A stretch of 47,906 bases of DNA from Niastella populi (GCF_002078015.1 NZ_LWBP01000212.1:1-47906), one strand, 5' to 3'. Counted from the first letter of the stretch, positions 35,805 to 44,009 are shown. Made by a program: numbers and translations. The notes: generated from the sequence alone by a model not told the origin.

Positions 35805-35954
35805 TTATTTGCTTAGGAATCCATCGATGCCTATATATATACATGAGGCTACGAAAGTAGTTATCAGAAAAACCACGAAGGTTATCAATGCTATATTTTC
35901 CGAATTCCTGTACAATTCCTTATTTCCGCTGTATCTGTTATTTGCCGGTTTCAT
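35805..35954 (-). CDS. 49-residue single-pass membrane protein
   Basis: Reads from the ATG at 35954 to the TAA at 35805: MKPANNRYSGNKELYRN, then a hydrophobic helix of about 22 residues (21-42, IALITFVVFLITTFVASCIY) and a short tail GIDGFLSK. The N-terminal half is polar with several Asn and Lys. The topology, a hairpin terminator just downstream, and the lack of any longer competing gene support it as a real small membrane protein, but I know of no family. The ribosome-binding site is weak, as for most genes here. Confidence 0.55.
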   Translation of the reverse strand: MKPANNRYSGNKELYRNSENIALITFVVFLITTFVASCIYIGIDGFLSK

Positions 35955-36142
35955 AGCTTAATGTTTTGCTTATATAATTAAAAAGGAATGCCCCGGGTAT
36001 GCTGTATTGAATTTCAGCGTATTACAAAAATGTAGTGTAGAAAATTATTGTTAAAAACGGGGAAAAAGGAGGGCAATTTGATAATGTGCTGATTTGCTGA
36101 TGTGCTAATGTGAAGTGAACTTGGGGTAACGGGTGAAAGTGT

Positions 36143-36370
36143 ATGGTTGAGGGGGAGCGGTGGAATGTTGGTTTGCCGGGGACGGGGAGAAGTTTAAAGT
36201 GGAAAGTTTACAGGGAAGTGTGTGCGGCGATTAAGACAGGGCGGGGAAGACCGCTGTATTTCGATTTCGGCTGTATTCGGCTTGCAGCCTGCAGCCTGAA
36301 GCTTAAAGTATGCCGCTGTATTTAGCTTTCAGCCTTTGGCTTTCGGCTTTTAGCTGTATTCGGCTTTCAG
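36143..36370. repeat. Region of 7-nt AGCCTGC / AGCTTTC arrays with repeated CTGTATT
   Basis: 7-mers such as GGCTTGC, AGCCTGC, AGCCTGA, AGCTTTC, AGCCTTT, GGCTTTC repeat between about 36278 and 36370. CTGTATT occurs four times (36254, 36271, 36316, 36354), each time followed by T/C-rich array words. The G-rich part before it (36143-36200) has no recognisable gene. Confidence 0.65.
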
Positions 36371-36502
36371 CTCCTGATAACACATTGAAAACAAGTACAT
36401 TCGTCCTGTTTTAACCAAAACATGACTGGCAATATACAGCTTATGCCCCCGCACTTTGGCGGGACCAGGCTTTGAGAGGGGGAGACAGGAAAATCCCGGA
36501 GC

Positions 36503-36524
36503 TCCCGGCACTTACTTACCGGGA
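36503..36524 (-). terminator. Possible terminator hairpin after the 36543 gene
   Basis: Stem TCCCGG / CCGGGA with a 10-nt loop, 19 bp beyond the stop on the minus strand, followed by a TTTT tract about 16 bases further. Weak evidence. Confidence 0.4.
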
Positions 36525-36542
36525 CGGGAATTAGCGGTATTA

Positions 36543-36812
36543 TTACATACTGCGCAGCTCTTCTTCAATAAGATCATGGAAAGTGTTCTCTTTTTCCATA
36601 ACCCAGTTTGGCAGTTGCTGTGGCAGAATTTTCCAGATGTCTTGTTCTTTTTGCATGCGGAACAGGATCCTGTTGCCCCTGTCATCGCTAACATCTACTG
36701 TGAAAAGACCTTCATTAGGGCCGCCCAGTTTCCTGAAGTTAAACTCCTTCAACCTTCCATTCACTTTCACCAACTTGGTGAAGTGTATATTTTTCTTTAC
36801 TTCAATTCGCAT
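36543..36812 (-). CDS. Small conserved-looking cytoplasmic protein
   Basis: 89 residues from the ATG at 36812 (MRIEVKKNIHFTKLVKVNGRLKEFNF); a longer frame to 36854 begins with a poor hydrophobic extension. The pattern of strands (GLFTVDVSDDRGNRILFRM) followed by helices (WKILPQQLPNWV, NTFHDLIEEELR) resembles small proteins seen across Bacteroidota that have no known role. No catalytic or DNA-binding motif is visible. It stands alone between two repeat-rich gaps. Confidence 0.7.
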   Translation of the reverse strand: MRIEVKKNIHFTKLVKVNGRLKEFNFRKLGGPNEGLFTVDVSDDRGNRILFRMQKEQDIWKILPQQLPNWVMEKENTFHDLIEEELRSM

Positions 36813-37342
36813 AGTCCAAAAAATGTAACAAGTGAAACACAAAGTTAAAAGCAATTCTCATGCTACGATTATAAAAAGATATGATTTAATAAAATTTTAC
36901 ACCCCGCATGCAGGGTGTAACATCGCTTCCCGTCTGCATTTTACGTGATACATACACTTTTTGATCTTCCTCAACTAATACATATGTTCCAAAATGCTGT
37001 AAATTTTTTCCATTTTACATATAATGGTTTAGGAAAACCTAAAGTGAAACTATCAACGCAAAACGATTAATGCCTCAACCAGAATAACTAATGCCCGTTC
37101 TTCTTCATTTAAGCTTATACTATGTAAATATTACTCATTCTTTGCAAAGAGCATGATAAATATAAAACAAACGAACAGTCGGTAAGTTCATTTGCTCATT
37201 GAGCATACGCTTACCGGTGTCGCCTGTAGCGTATATTGAACCCCTTGCAGATATATGCGCTATAAGCTACAAGCCGCTGCAAGCTTCACGCCGCAAGAAC
37301 GGCAAAATACAGCTAATAAAGCGCTACAAACTAAAAACTGAC
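36813..37342. other. Spacer with two inverted repeats
   Basis: No gene was recognised. TTACACCC / GGGTGTAA (36897-36920) is a perfect 8-bp inverted repeat around CGCATGCA, about 85 bp upstream of the 36812 start, so it could be an operator or hairpin. CGGTAAG / CTTACCG (37180-37216) encloses a second small stem, GCTC / GAGC, and may terminate the L,D-transpeptidase gene. Further on are degenerate AAGCTAC/AAGCCGC words and AAATACAG near 37305. Confidence 0.45.
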
Positions 37343-38980
37343 CTAAAACAATTTTGTCATCATCTCTTTATCATGCCCGTACACATCATCCCTGAAGTTT
37401 AAACGCCCTTCTTCATCAACCCAGGCGGTATAATAGGTAATGAACACTTCCGCCTTATTTTTCAGCTTTACTACCTTTTGTTCTTTGCTCTCCATGGCCT
37501 CCTGTATTTTAGTGGCATCCCAATTGGGATCATTGCGTAACAGGTACTCTGCCATCTTTTGTGCATCGGCCAGCCGTATACAACCATGACTGAACGCCCG
37601 TTTGCTTCTGCTGAACAAACTCTTGGCGGGTGTATCGTGCAGATAAATATCAAAACTATTGGGAAACAGGAACTTTACTTTACCCAATGCATTTTTTTCA
37701 CCAGGCAGTTGCCTTATGTCATGAATACCGTCGCCATCCTTATCGCCCTGGTCTTCCATATCATTTTTTACAAGATAGTGCTCGTCTTTTTGGATCTCGG
37801 GCATTATTTCTTTGGTCACGATGCTGGGTGGAATATTCCAGTATGGTGCAAATACGATCTGGTTCATGGTACCAGTGAACTGCGTAGTGCTGTGCCCTTC
37901 TTTTCCTACCACTACATTCATGTCGAACACTTTACTGCCATTTTCCAGTACATGTAAATTAAACTCGGGAATGTTTACGAGAATGAGCGTTCCATTGGGC
38001 TGCGTGGGCATCCAGCGCATGCGGCTGAGATTGATGAGCAGTTGCTTTATGCGGTCGCGTACAGGCACGTTCATGGCCGTGATCAGTTCTTTGGTCACTG
38101 TGCCGGTGGGTTTCATTCCAAATCGTTGTTGTATGCTTGTTATGCCCTGTGCCAGCGTGTCATTGAAAACAGCCGATGTGTCGTTCCCCGGCATATCGCC
38201 GGTTAAGGCGAGATACTTTTTTAGAAGGGTCACCTCGGGCGCTGAAGCGCCTTTTTTCAATGGTTTCTTTATGGCAGGGATCACCGGCCAGCCGCCTTTT
38301 TTATGAATGTCGTAATACTTTTGCAGCTGACCTTTCAACGCTTTGTAGGAGACGTTGATGTCTTCGAAATATTTATTGTCTTTATGCTTTTTTGTGAGCA
38401 GGGAATCAGCCAGTTGTATGGGGTCGGTTTTTTTGAACGGAACGAAGCGCTCCAGTTCCTTGCGCTTTACATACCCTTTTTCAAAGTTTTTCATCGCATA
38501 ACCGATAAGGCTTTGCGTAAGCTGCCATTCGGTTTTAAGAAAACCTTTATCGTTGGCGCCTACCGAAAAACTATCGGTCAGCATGCGGTTCATATTTTTT
38601 TCGAGTGGCCTGTTTTTCAGTGTGGTGTCGCCCGAATAGGTGAGGTAGTGGTCGAACAGGTTCCAGAAGGCCTGCGCTTCTTCGGTAAATCCATCGCTGT
38701 TGAACCAGGCGTACTGGTAATTGCGGGCATTGTAAAAGCTGATCATGCGGTTGGCGATTGAATCAGGCACCTGGTTGGCGGCGATATATTCGGCCAGCGA
38801 GGCGCTGTCGAAGAACAGGTCTGAATACGAATTTTCCTTTGTTATGGTGATGTCGCGCGTTGAGATATTCTTTTTGGCGGAATTACCGCCGGCATCGCTC
38901 CCTTCATTTGTATGCTCGTTGTTATTCAGGCAACCTGCTAAAAGTACGGTCCCCATCAATAGATAGAAGATGTGTTTCAT
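37343..38980 (-). CDS. L,D-transpeptidase lipoprotein (YcbB/LdtD-like) with peptidoglycan-binding domain
   Basis: 545 residues from the ATG at 38980 (MKHIFYLLMGTVLLAGC); a TTG two codons earlier is less likely. The lipobox LLAGC at 13-17 predicts an outer- or inner-membrane lipoprotein. A scaffold domain with a helical linker is followed by a PG_binding_1-type motif (about 245-305, KPLKKGASAPEVTLLKKYL) and the YkuD domain (about 330-520). The catalytic Cys467 lies in SHGCIRLAD, with H465 two residues before it. It forms 3-3 peptide cross-links or anchors proteins to peptidoglycan. The gene is divergent from the GGT-like gene across an 811-bp spacer. Confidence 0.93.
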   Translation of the reverse strand: MKHIFYLLMGTVLLAGCLNNNEHTNEGSDAGGNSAKKNISTRDITITKENSYSDLFFDSASLAEYIAANQVPDSIANRMISFYNARNYQYAWFNSDGFTEEAQAFWNLFDHYLTYSGDTTLKNRPLEKNMNRMLTDSFSVGANDKGFLKTEWQLTQSLIGYAMKNFEKGYVKRKELERFVPFKKTDPIQLADSLLTKKHKDNKYFEDINVSYKALKGQLQKYYDIHKKGGWPVIPAIKKPLKKGASAPEVTLLKKYLALTGDMPGNDTSAVFNDTLAQGITSIQQRFGMKPTGTVTKELITAMNVPVRDRIKQLLINLSRMRWMPTQPNGTLILVNIPEFNLHVLENGSKVFDMNVVVGKEGHSTTQFTGTMNQIVFAPYWNIPPSIVTKEIMPEIQKDEHYLVKNDMEDQGDKDGDGIHDIRQLPGEKNALGKVKFLFPNSFDIYLHDTPAKSLFSRSKRAFSHGCIRLADAQKMAEYLLRNDPNWDATKIQEAMESKEQKVVKLKNKAEVFITYYTAWVDEEGRLNFRDDVYGHDKEMMTKLF

Positions 38981-39294
38981 GATCAATTGGTAATATAATT
39001 TCGTACCACTACCCGGCGGCGGCTGCCAACACCGGTTGCGCAGGCAGTTGCAGTCGCCCGTTTGTTAGTTGAACTAAATCAGTTGATTACTTACAAAAGG
39101 AGAAATGTCGTTGGAAGCGTTGTGTAGAATTTGTTCTACACTGCTGCATGTTTGAACAGACCCAATTGCAATTCATCGTACATCAGTTTCTTTTTGTTCC
39201 GGTGCGTTTGGCTAAAACCGCTATTAATTTCCGTTTGCGCAGGTACGGTTTTATTTTTAACCGGGCTGTTTCTGTTCGAACCATTGCATTTTTC

Positions 39295-39594
39295 GTCAGC
39301 GCGAACACCGCGCTAACAGATTTCACCTGTTTTCTGTCAGCGCGAACACCGCGCTAACAGATTTCACCTGTTTTCTGTCAGCGCGAACACCGCGCTAACA
39401 GATTTCACCTGTTTTCTGTTAGCGCGAACACCGCGCTGACAGATTTTGCCTGTTTTCTGTTAGCGCGAACACCGCGCTGACAGATTTTGGTATTGCGCTA
39501 ACAGATTTTCGACATTTTTTGTCAGCGCGAACCCTGCGCTAACAGATTTCGGCTGATTTCTGTTAGTGCGAAAACTGCGCCGACAGGTTCTTCC
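39295..39594. repeat. 41-bp tandem palindromic array
   Basis: Copies start at 39295, 39336, 39377, 39418, 39459, 39521 and 39562, with a partial copy at 39490-39520. Each full copy carries the arm TGTYAGCGCG, the loop AACAC, and the arm CGCGCTRACA, then a T-rich linker (GATTTCACCTGTTTTC type). In copies 1-3 the two arms are C/A mismatched at one base, while copies 4-5 have T/G; the left arm of one group pairs perfectly with the right arm of the other. The array ends about 200 bp before the GGT-like gene. Confidence 0.93.
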
Positions 39595-39703
39595 ACAATT
39601 AGAATCAATACCGTTACTACACTAACAATTTTCATATGTTTTCTCCCAATACGGTGGTTGTTTTCCGCTGCTTTTCATGAAAACCGCAATGGTTTATATC
39701 ACT

Positions 39704-39765
39704 AAGAACTGTGAACTAAGAACTGAGAACAATGACTGAGAACTAAGAACTAAGAACTCTGAATT
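39704..39765. repeat. Nine 7-nt units (GAACTRA family) before the GGT-like gene
   Basis: AAGAACT, GTGAACT, AAGAACT, GAGAACA, ATGACT (6 nt), GAGAACT, AAGAACT, AAGAACT, CTGAATT. It ends 26 bp before the ATG. It is the reverse-complement word family of the array at 17122-17170. No inverted partner in this gap. Confidence 0.8.
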
Positions 39766-39791
39766 ATCTTTAGCAAACAAAACACATCATC

Positions 39792-41633
39792 ATGAGAAGA
39801 TTCTTCCTGCTGTTCTGCAGTGTCCTGTATTATTTCTTTCCCGCCCAGGCGCAGTTAACTCAAAAACCGCCGCTCCATGGTAAGAACTGGATGGCCATTA
39901 CCGGCAAGCCGCTGGCTGCAACCGCCGGCGCCGCCATTTTTCAAAAAGGGGGAAATGCGGTCGACGCTGCCTGCGCCATGATCGCCGCCACCTGCACCAT
40001 GTGGGATGTGCTTAGCTGGGGCGGCGAAACGCAGGCCCTTATTTATAACCCGCATACAAAAAAAGTAATTGGCATCAACGCCCTTGGCGTGGCTCCTACC
40101 GGCGCAACCGCCGCCTTTTTTAAAAATAAAGGCATGAACTATCCGCCTGAATATGGTCCGCTTGCCGCGGTAACTCCGGGCACACCCGGCGGTATTTGCA
40201 CCATGCTGGCCGAATACGGTACCATGAGTTTGAAAGAAGTGCTGGCCCCGGCCATGCAAATGGCGGCCGGTTACCCTATAGAAGCCCAAACCGCCAATAG
40301 TATGGAACGCGGCAAGGACAAAATAAAACAATGGCCTTACTCAAAGGCCGTGTTCCTGCCGCATGCCGGCGAACAGCGCGAAGCGCCGGAGGCGGGGGAG
40401 ATCTTCAAACAAAACGACCTGTTCGAGACCCTGCGTAAAATGGTGGAAGCCGAACAACAGGCGTTGAAAAAAGGCAGGAGCCGGAAGGAAGCCATTTATG
40501 CCGCCAACGCCCGTTTCTATACCGGCGATATTGCCAAAGAGTTTGTACGCGGTTGTAAGGAGCAGGGCGGACTGATCACTGAAGCCGACCTTGCAAAATG
40601 GAAAGTGCAGATCGAAGAACCGGTGAGCGTAAATTATAAAGGGATTGAAGTTTATAAATTGTCGCAATGGACGCAGGGGCCGGTCATGTTACAGGCGTTG
40701 AACATCCTTGAGCAGTTCGATCTGAAAAACATGGGCTTTAATTCATCGCGCTATATACATACCGTTACCCAGGCCATGCACCTTGCATTTGCCGACCGTG
40801 ATTTTTATTATGGCGACCCGTATTATGCGCCCCACGAGCCGATGAAAGGTTTGTTGTCGAAAGAATATGCAAAGGAGCGGGCGAAGCTCATCGATCCTGC
40901 TAAAAATTTATCGCCGGCGGTTCCGGGCGATCCCTATCCGTTTGAAGGGAGATCGAATCCATATAATAATTACCTGCAAAAATGGAGTGGCGACAAACCC
41001 CTGGCTGTGGCACCCGTCGATGAAAAATACCTCGAGCAGTTATGGCGGGGAACTACATCGGTTGAGGCGGCCGACTCGGCCGGCTGGGTGGTAAGTGTTA
41101 CGCCCAGCGGCGGCTGGCTGCCCGCCTGTATTGCCGGCAAAACCGGTATCGGCATGAGCCAGCGCATGCAGAGTTTTGTGCTGGATTCGGTTTTTAATCC
41201 ATACAATGTGGTAGAACCGGGTAAACGCCCGCGGGTAACGCTGACACCTACACTGGCACTGAAAGATGGTAAACCGTTTTTATCGTTTGCGGTTCAGGGT
41301 GGCGATACACAGGACCAGAACCTGTTGCAGTTCTTTTTAAATATGACGGAGTTTGGGATGACGGTACAGGAAGCGGTTGAGGCGCCGAATGTAAATACGT
41401 ATCAGCTGTACCTGTCATTGGGCGGGGAAGACCGCAAACCAAAACCCGGCTCGATACTGCTGAACAGCAACACACCGGAGTGGACGCGCCGCGAACTGAT
41501 AAAAATGGGATATAAATTAACGTTTGACGATCGCACAAGCGGCCCGGTTAACGCTATCTATTTCGATCGCAAACACGGAACATTCTGGGGCGGCTCAAGC
41601 AACCATGGCGAAGATTATGGGGTGGGTTGGTGA
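39792..41633 (+). CDS. Exported gamma-glutamyltransferase-family Ntn-hydrolase
   Basis: 613 residues with a signal peptide (MRRFFLLFCSVLYYFFPAQAQ). GGT-family features: AATAGAAIFQKGGNAVDAACA, the GVAPTGA region, VTPGTPGG, MEAGYP-like AAGYPIEAQ, and QWTQGPVMLQALNIL. The presumed self-processing and catalytic Thr is T421 or T422 in WRGTTSVEAADSAG. Typical GGTs read TTHxSVxD here; the His and the Ser-Val spacing are missing, so substrate use may differ (acylase-like). After processing, the small subunit includes GMSQRMQSFVLD and the glycine-rich PSGGW. It is probably periplasmic, taking part in glutathione or peptide breakdown. Confidence 0.88.
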   Translation: MRRFFLLFCSVLYYFFPAQAQLTQKPPLHGKNWMAITGKPLAATAGAAIFQKGGNAVDAACAMIAATCTMWDVLSWGGETQALIYNPHTKKVIGINALGVAPTGATAAFFKNKGMNYPPEYGPLAAVTPGTPGGICTMLAEYGTMSLKEVLAPAMQMAAGYPIEAQTANSMERGKDKIKQWPYSKAVFLPHAGEQREAPEAGEIFKQNDLFETLRKMVEAEQQALKKGRSRKEAIYAANARFYTGDIAKEFVRGCKEQGGLITEADLAKWKVQIEEPVSVNYKGIEVYKLSQWTQGPVMLQALNILEQFDLKNMGFNSSRYIHTVTQAMHLAFADRDFYYGDPYYAPHEPMKGLLSKEYAKERAKLIDPAKNLSPAVPGDPYPFEGRSNPYNNYLQKWSGDKPLAVAPVDEKYLEQLWRGTTSVEAADSAGWVVSVTPSGGWLPACIAGKTGIGMSQRMQSFVLDSVFNPYNVVEPGKRPRVTLTPTLALKDGKPFLSFAVQGGDTQDQNLLQFFLNMTEFGMTVQEAVEAPNVNTYQLYLSLGGEDRKPKPGSILLNSNTPEWTRRELIKMGYKLTFDDRTSGPVNAIYFDRKHGTFWGGSSNHGEDYGVGW

Positions 41634-41831
41634 GAAACGTGGAAAATAAACTACAGATCATATTGTTACATATGTAAATTGACCTTATAAACCAGTGGCA
41701 CAGTTTTGTTAATGTTATTAACAAACAGCAGTTTTTGAGATGTTTGAATATGTGCAATTGACAAAATTATGGATGTTTGAAATGATGTCAATTCAAAAAT
41801 AACGCATGGAAGAATAGAGATGTGGTAGCAC

Positions 41832-41865
41832 GCCGGGTGCCTTGATGGGCATCCGGCTTTTTTTT
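41832..41865 (+). terminator. Terminator downstream of the GGT-like gene
   Basis: Stem GCCGGGTGCC / GGCATCCGGC with one G-T wobble and a 6-nt loop, followed by at least eight Ts. It lies about 200 bp past the stop. Confidence 0.75.
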
Positions 41866-41882
41866 GTAAAAGGGAGAACAAA

Positions 41883-42010
41883 GTTATTCAGTTATTCAGT
41901 TGATGAGTTATTGAGTTACATAATGTTTTATCCATGCTATTAATCGCGGGCGAACTGAACAACTGAACAACTGAATAACTGAATAACTGAACAACTGAAT
42001 AGCTGAACAC
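41883..42010. repeat. Array-core-array element, 8-nt period (GTTATTCA / AACTGAAT)
   Basis: Left arm GTTATTCA, GTTATTCA, GTTGATGA, GTTATTGA, GTTACATA (41883-41922). Right arm AACTGAAC, AACTGAAC, AACTGAAT, AACTGAAT, AACTGAAC, AACTGAAT, AGCTGAAC (41953-42008). The right arm ends 2 bp before the TAA of the TerB-like gene. The core is 30 bp, so the transcript could form one long hairpin. Confidence 0.92.
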
Positions 42011-42436
42011 TTAAAACTTTTTCTCCATTCCAACCTGTCTCCGCTGAGTCATTAGTCTTTTTAACAACTCCTGCTCGGTATCGCCAATATCGAGTAAACG
42101 GGAAATGCGGGTGAGGAGGCGGTCTTCTTCGATACTTACATCGCCGTCGGCAGTACATAGTTCAACACACCAGGAGAACAGCGCCAGGGGGCGAAGCGGT
42201 TTAATGATACTGATGAGGTACTTCAGGTAAATGTCTTCATCGGTGATCCCATTCACATACGATTTGTATTTCTGCATCTCATCTTTGAAATTGAGTTTTT
42301 TGTGCAGATCGATCGATACCAGTTTGTCGGAAATAGTATCCAGTTCCGATTCCCTGAACGAGCCGTCTTTCATGCAGCAGTAATAAAACAAATGGCAAAC
42401 ACCCTCTTCCGGGGCTTTAAGCAAACCAGTATACAT
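42011..42436 (-). CDS. TerB-like (tellurite-resistance B / DUF533-type) protein
   Basis: 141 residues, all-helical. The pattern CMKDGSFRESELDTISDKL followed later by CTADGDVSIEEDRLLTRISRLL matches the paired metal-binding acidic motifs of TerB-fold proteins (A-DG-x-ExE). It is cytoplasmic. TerB-type proteins are tied to stress responses, but this one stands alone, with no other ter genes nearby, so no resistance is claimed. ATG at 42436, stop bordered by the 8-nt array. Confidence 0.78.
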   Translation of the reverse strand: MYTGLLKAPEEGVCHLFYYCCMKDGSFRESELDTISDKLVSIDLHKKLNFKDEMQKYKSYVNGITDEDIYLKYLISIIKPLRPLALFSWCVELCTADGDVSIEEDRLLTRISRLLDIGDTEQELLKRLMTQRRQVGMEKKF

Positions 42437-42488
42437 ATGTTAGTTGTTTATTGTGACTAATGATTCAACAATGATGCCATGAGGGGAA

Positions 42489-42680
42489 TCGGCAAACATG
42501 AAATGTGAAACGGCAAACTTCAGCGCGGCCTTCATCGGTAATGGGGAAACGGCTCGAAATCCGGGCGGCGCAAGGTCGTAAATAAATCCCGGGTTTCGCG
42601 AGCACTTTCACAGCCTGCCCCGATGGAGCCGGGGTTTCACGTTTGCCGTTTCGCGAGGCCATTCACGATTGACGATTGCC
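42489..42680. repeat. Paired 7-nt arrays (GGCAAAC / GTTTGCC family) with shared core block
   Basis: The left arm near 42489-42520 (GTGAAACGGCAAAC) is inverted near 42631-42652 (GTTTCACGTTTGCCGTTTCGCG), then CGATTGA/CGATTGC words follow. A 23-bp block at 42618-42640 recurs in opposite orientation at 46050-46072 with only two mismatches. Confidence 0.75.
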
Positions 42681-42854
42681 GATGTTAATAAAGAAATTTA
42701 CGTTTTTTGGCGGGAATTCCTGCTGAGAAATACATCAAAGTCTTATATTTATATCCCATCCTCATCCTGCCTTATCCATTCTAACGGTAATCTGCGAGCT
42801 CATCTATCTGGCGAAAGCTTTATCCGGCTAATTTTTTCTTTTCAATCATTAACT

Positions 42855-43484
42855 ATGCCCATGACCCTATCGCCCCGTAACCAACAGGTCGTTGATGAAT
42901 TTCAACGCGGCCATTTCACTGCTGTAAAAGAAATGTACGATGAATATTATCCTGCACTGGTTGATTTTGGTACGCAACTGACCCTGAACAAAGCGGAAGC
43001 GCATCACATAGCGCAGGAAACGTTCATCAAATTATTCCAGATGCGCCACCGGTTCGACAAGCTGCCCGACATAAAGGCATTTTTGTACATAACGGTTCGG
43101 AACATTTGTTTTGCTTACCTCAGGTCGGAAAAAGAAACCGCGCCTGCACCCGGTGCCGGCAGCGAAGTTGACTGGGAAGAACAATCGCTTATTGCTACCG
43201 CCCGTTTTGAGGAAGGGGCCCAACGCGAAGAGGCGATTTGTAAGATCACCAAAACAGTTGACGAACTGCCCGAACCGGAGCAAACGGTTTTTAAAACCAT
43301 CTTTTGCAACAGGCTTACAATTCCCGATACGGCAAAACAAATGAAACTTACCCCGGTAGCGGTTACCCAGCATCGTATCAACGCCATCAGATTGTTGCGT
43401 GAGCGGCTGATAAAAGCCGGTTTGTTCTCGGCGCCGCTCTTTATTTTTTACGTTGCGGTTTTTTGCGGCGGGCAAACTGAATAG
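42855..43484 (+). CDS. ECF-type RNA polymerase sigma factor, apparently orphan
   Basis: 209 residues from the ATG at 42855 (MPMTLSPRNQQVVDEF); a frame open from 42669 has an uncharacteristic, hydrophobic N-terminus and is not preferred. Region 2 (about 12-85) contains NKAEAHHIAQETFIKLFQ and FLYITVRNICFAYL. Region 4 (about 135-195) contains LPEPEQTVFKTIFCNRLTIPDTAKQM and a HTH. The hydrophobic tail FSAPLFIFYVAVF is unusual for a sigma factor. No anti-sigma gene follows; a terminator lies 20 bp downstream. Target unknown. Confidence 0.9.
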   Translation: MPMTLSPRNQQVVDEFQRGHFTAVKEMYDEYYPALVDFGTQLTLNKAEAHHIAQETFIKLFQMRHRFDKLPDIKAFLYITVRNICFAYLRSEKETAPAPGAGSEVDWEEQSLIATARFEEGAQREEAICKITKTVDELPEPEQTVFKTIFCNRLTIPDTAKQMKLTPVAVTQHRINAIRLLRERLIKAGLFSAPLFIFYVAVFCGGQTE

Positions 43485-43504
43485 AAAATGCAATTATTAT
43501 AAAG

Positions 43505-43538
43505 GCGGGCTTCCTGTTGATGGGAAGCCCGCTTTTTT
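43505..43538 (+). terminator. Terminator of the orphan ECF sigma gene
   Basis: Stem GCGGGCTTCC / GGAAGCCCGC with an 8-nt loop, followed by six Ts. Confidence 0.9.
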
Positions 43539-43762
43539 ATTTCCAGGATGGTTAAAAACTTTGATATTCAGCAAGTATGAAATAAACACTAATGAGTGCG
43601 CGCGCTGAAATGCGCCCCGGTAGCAGGTTACAGCGGGGCTAAAAAAATGCTAACCTCACTTTTTAGCATAAACGTTTGTAAGTTTCAAAACTTTTTCAGT
43701 ACATTAGGCATCCAATCCGCTGTTAAATAATCCAGTACAAGAAAGAAGACCAAAACAATCAA

Positions 43763-44009
43763 TTCGATAATTCGATAATGTGATAATGTGATAATGCATC
43801 ACTGTCATGCAGTCCTATGCGATTCGACGCTCACGCGAGTATTCGCAGCAGCTGTATTCCATTATCAATTTATCAGCAGACAATGTGATGATTCGATAAT
43901 ACATAAACTGGCATGTAGCTCCTGTAAGATCCGAAGCGCACGCGAATGCATTCACTCCAGCTGTATTCCATTATCAAATTATCACATTAGCTAATTATCA
44001 CATTAACAT
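43763..44009. repeat. Two tandem array-core-array units (TTCGATAA / ATTATCAC family)
   Basis: The left 8-mers are TTCGATAA, TTCGATAA, TGTGATAA, TGTGATAA from 43763. Two imperfect copies of a 109-bp unit follow (43781-43889 and 43890-43998), each with ACGCKCACGCGA in the middle and CAGCTGTATTCCATTATCAA near the end. The right arm ATTATCAA, ATTATCAC, ATTAGCTA, ATTATCAC, ATTAACAT runs to 44009. Same word family as 21.9 kb and 23.5 kb. Confidence 0.85.

Noticed and set aside
39295-39594. CRISPR array
   Set aside because: The unit is 41 bp with nearly identical linkers rather than unique spacers, the repeats are palindromic throughout, and no cas genes are present.
42011-42436. Tellurite-resistance function
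   Set aside because: Only a TerB-like fold is suggested; no terA/C/D/E/Z genes are nearby.
42669-42854. Longer N-terminus for the orphan ECF sigma factor
   Set aside because: The extension is hydrophobic and unlike sigma region 2; the ATG at 42855 gives the usual start.
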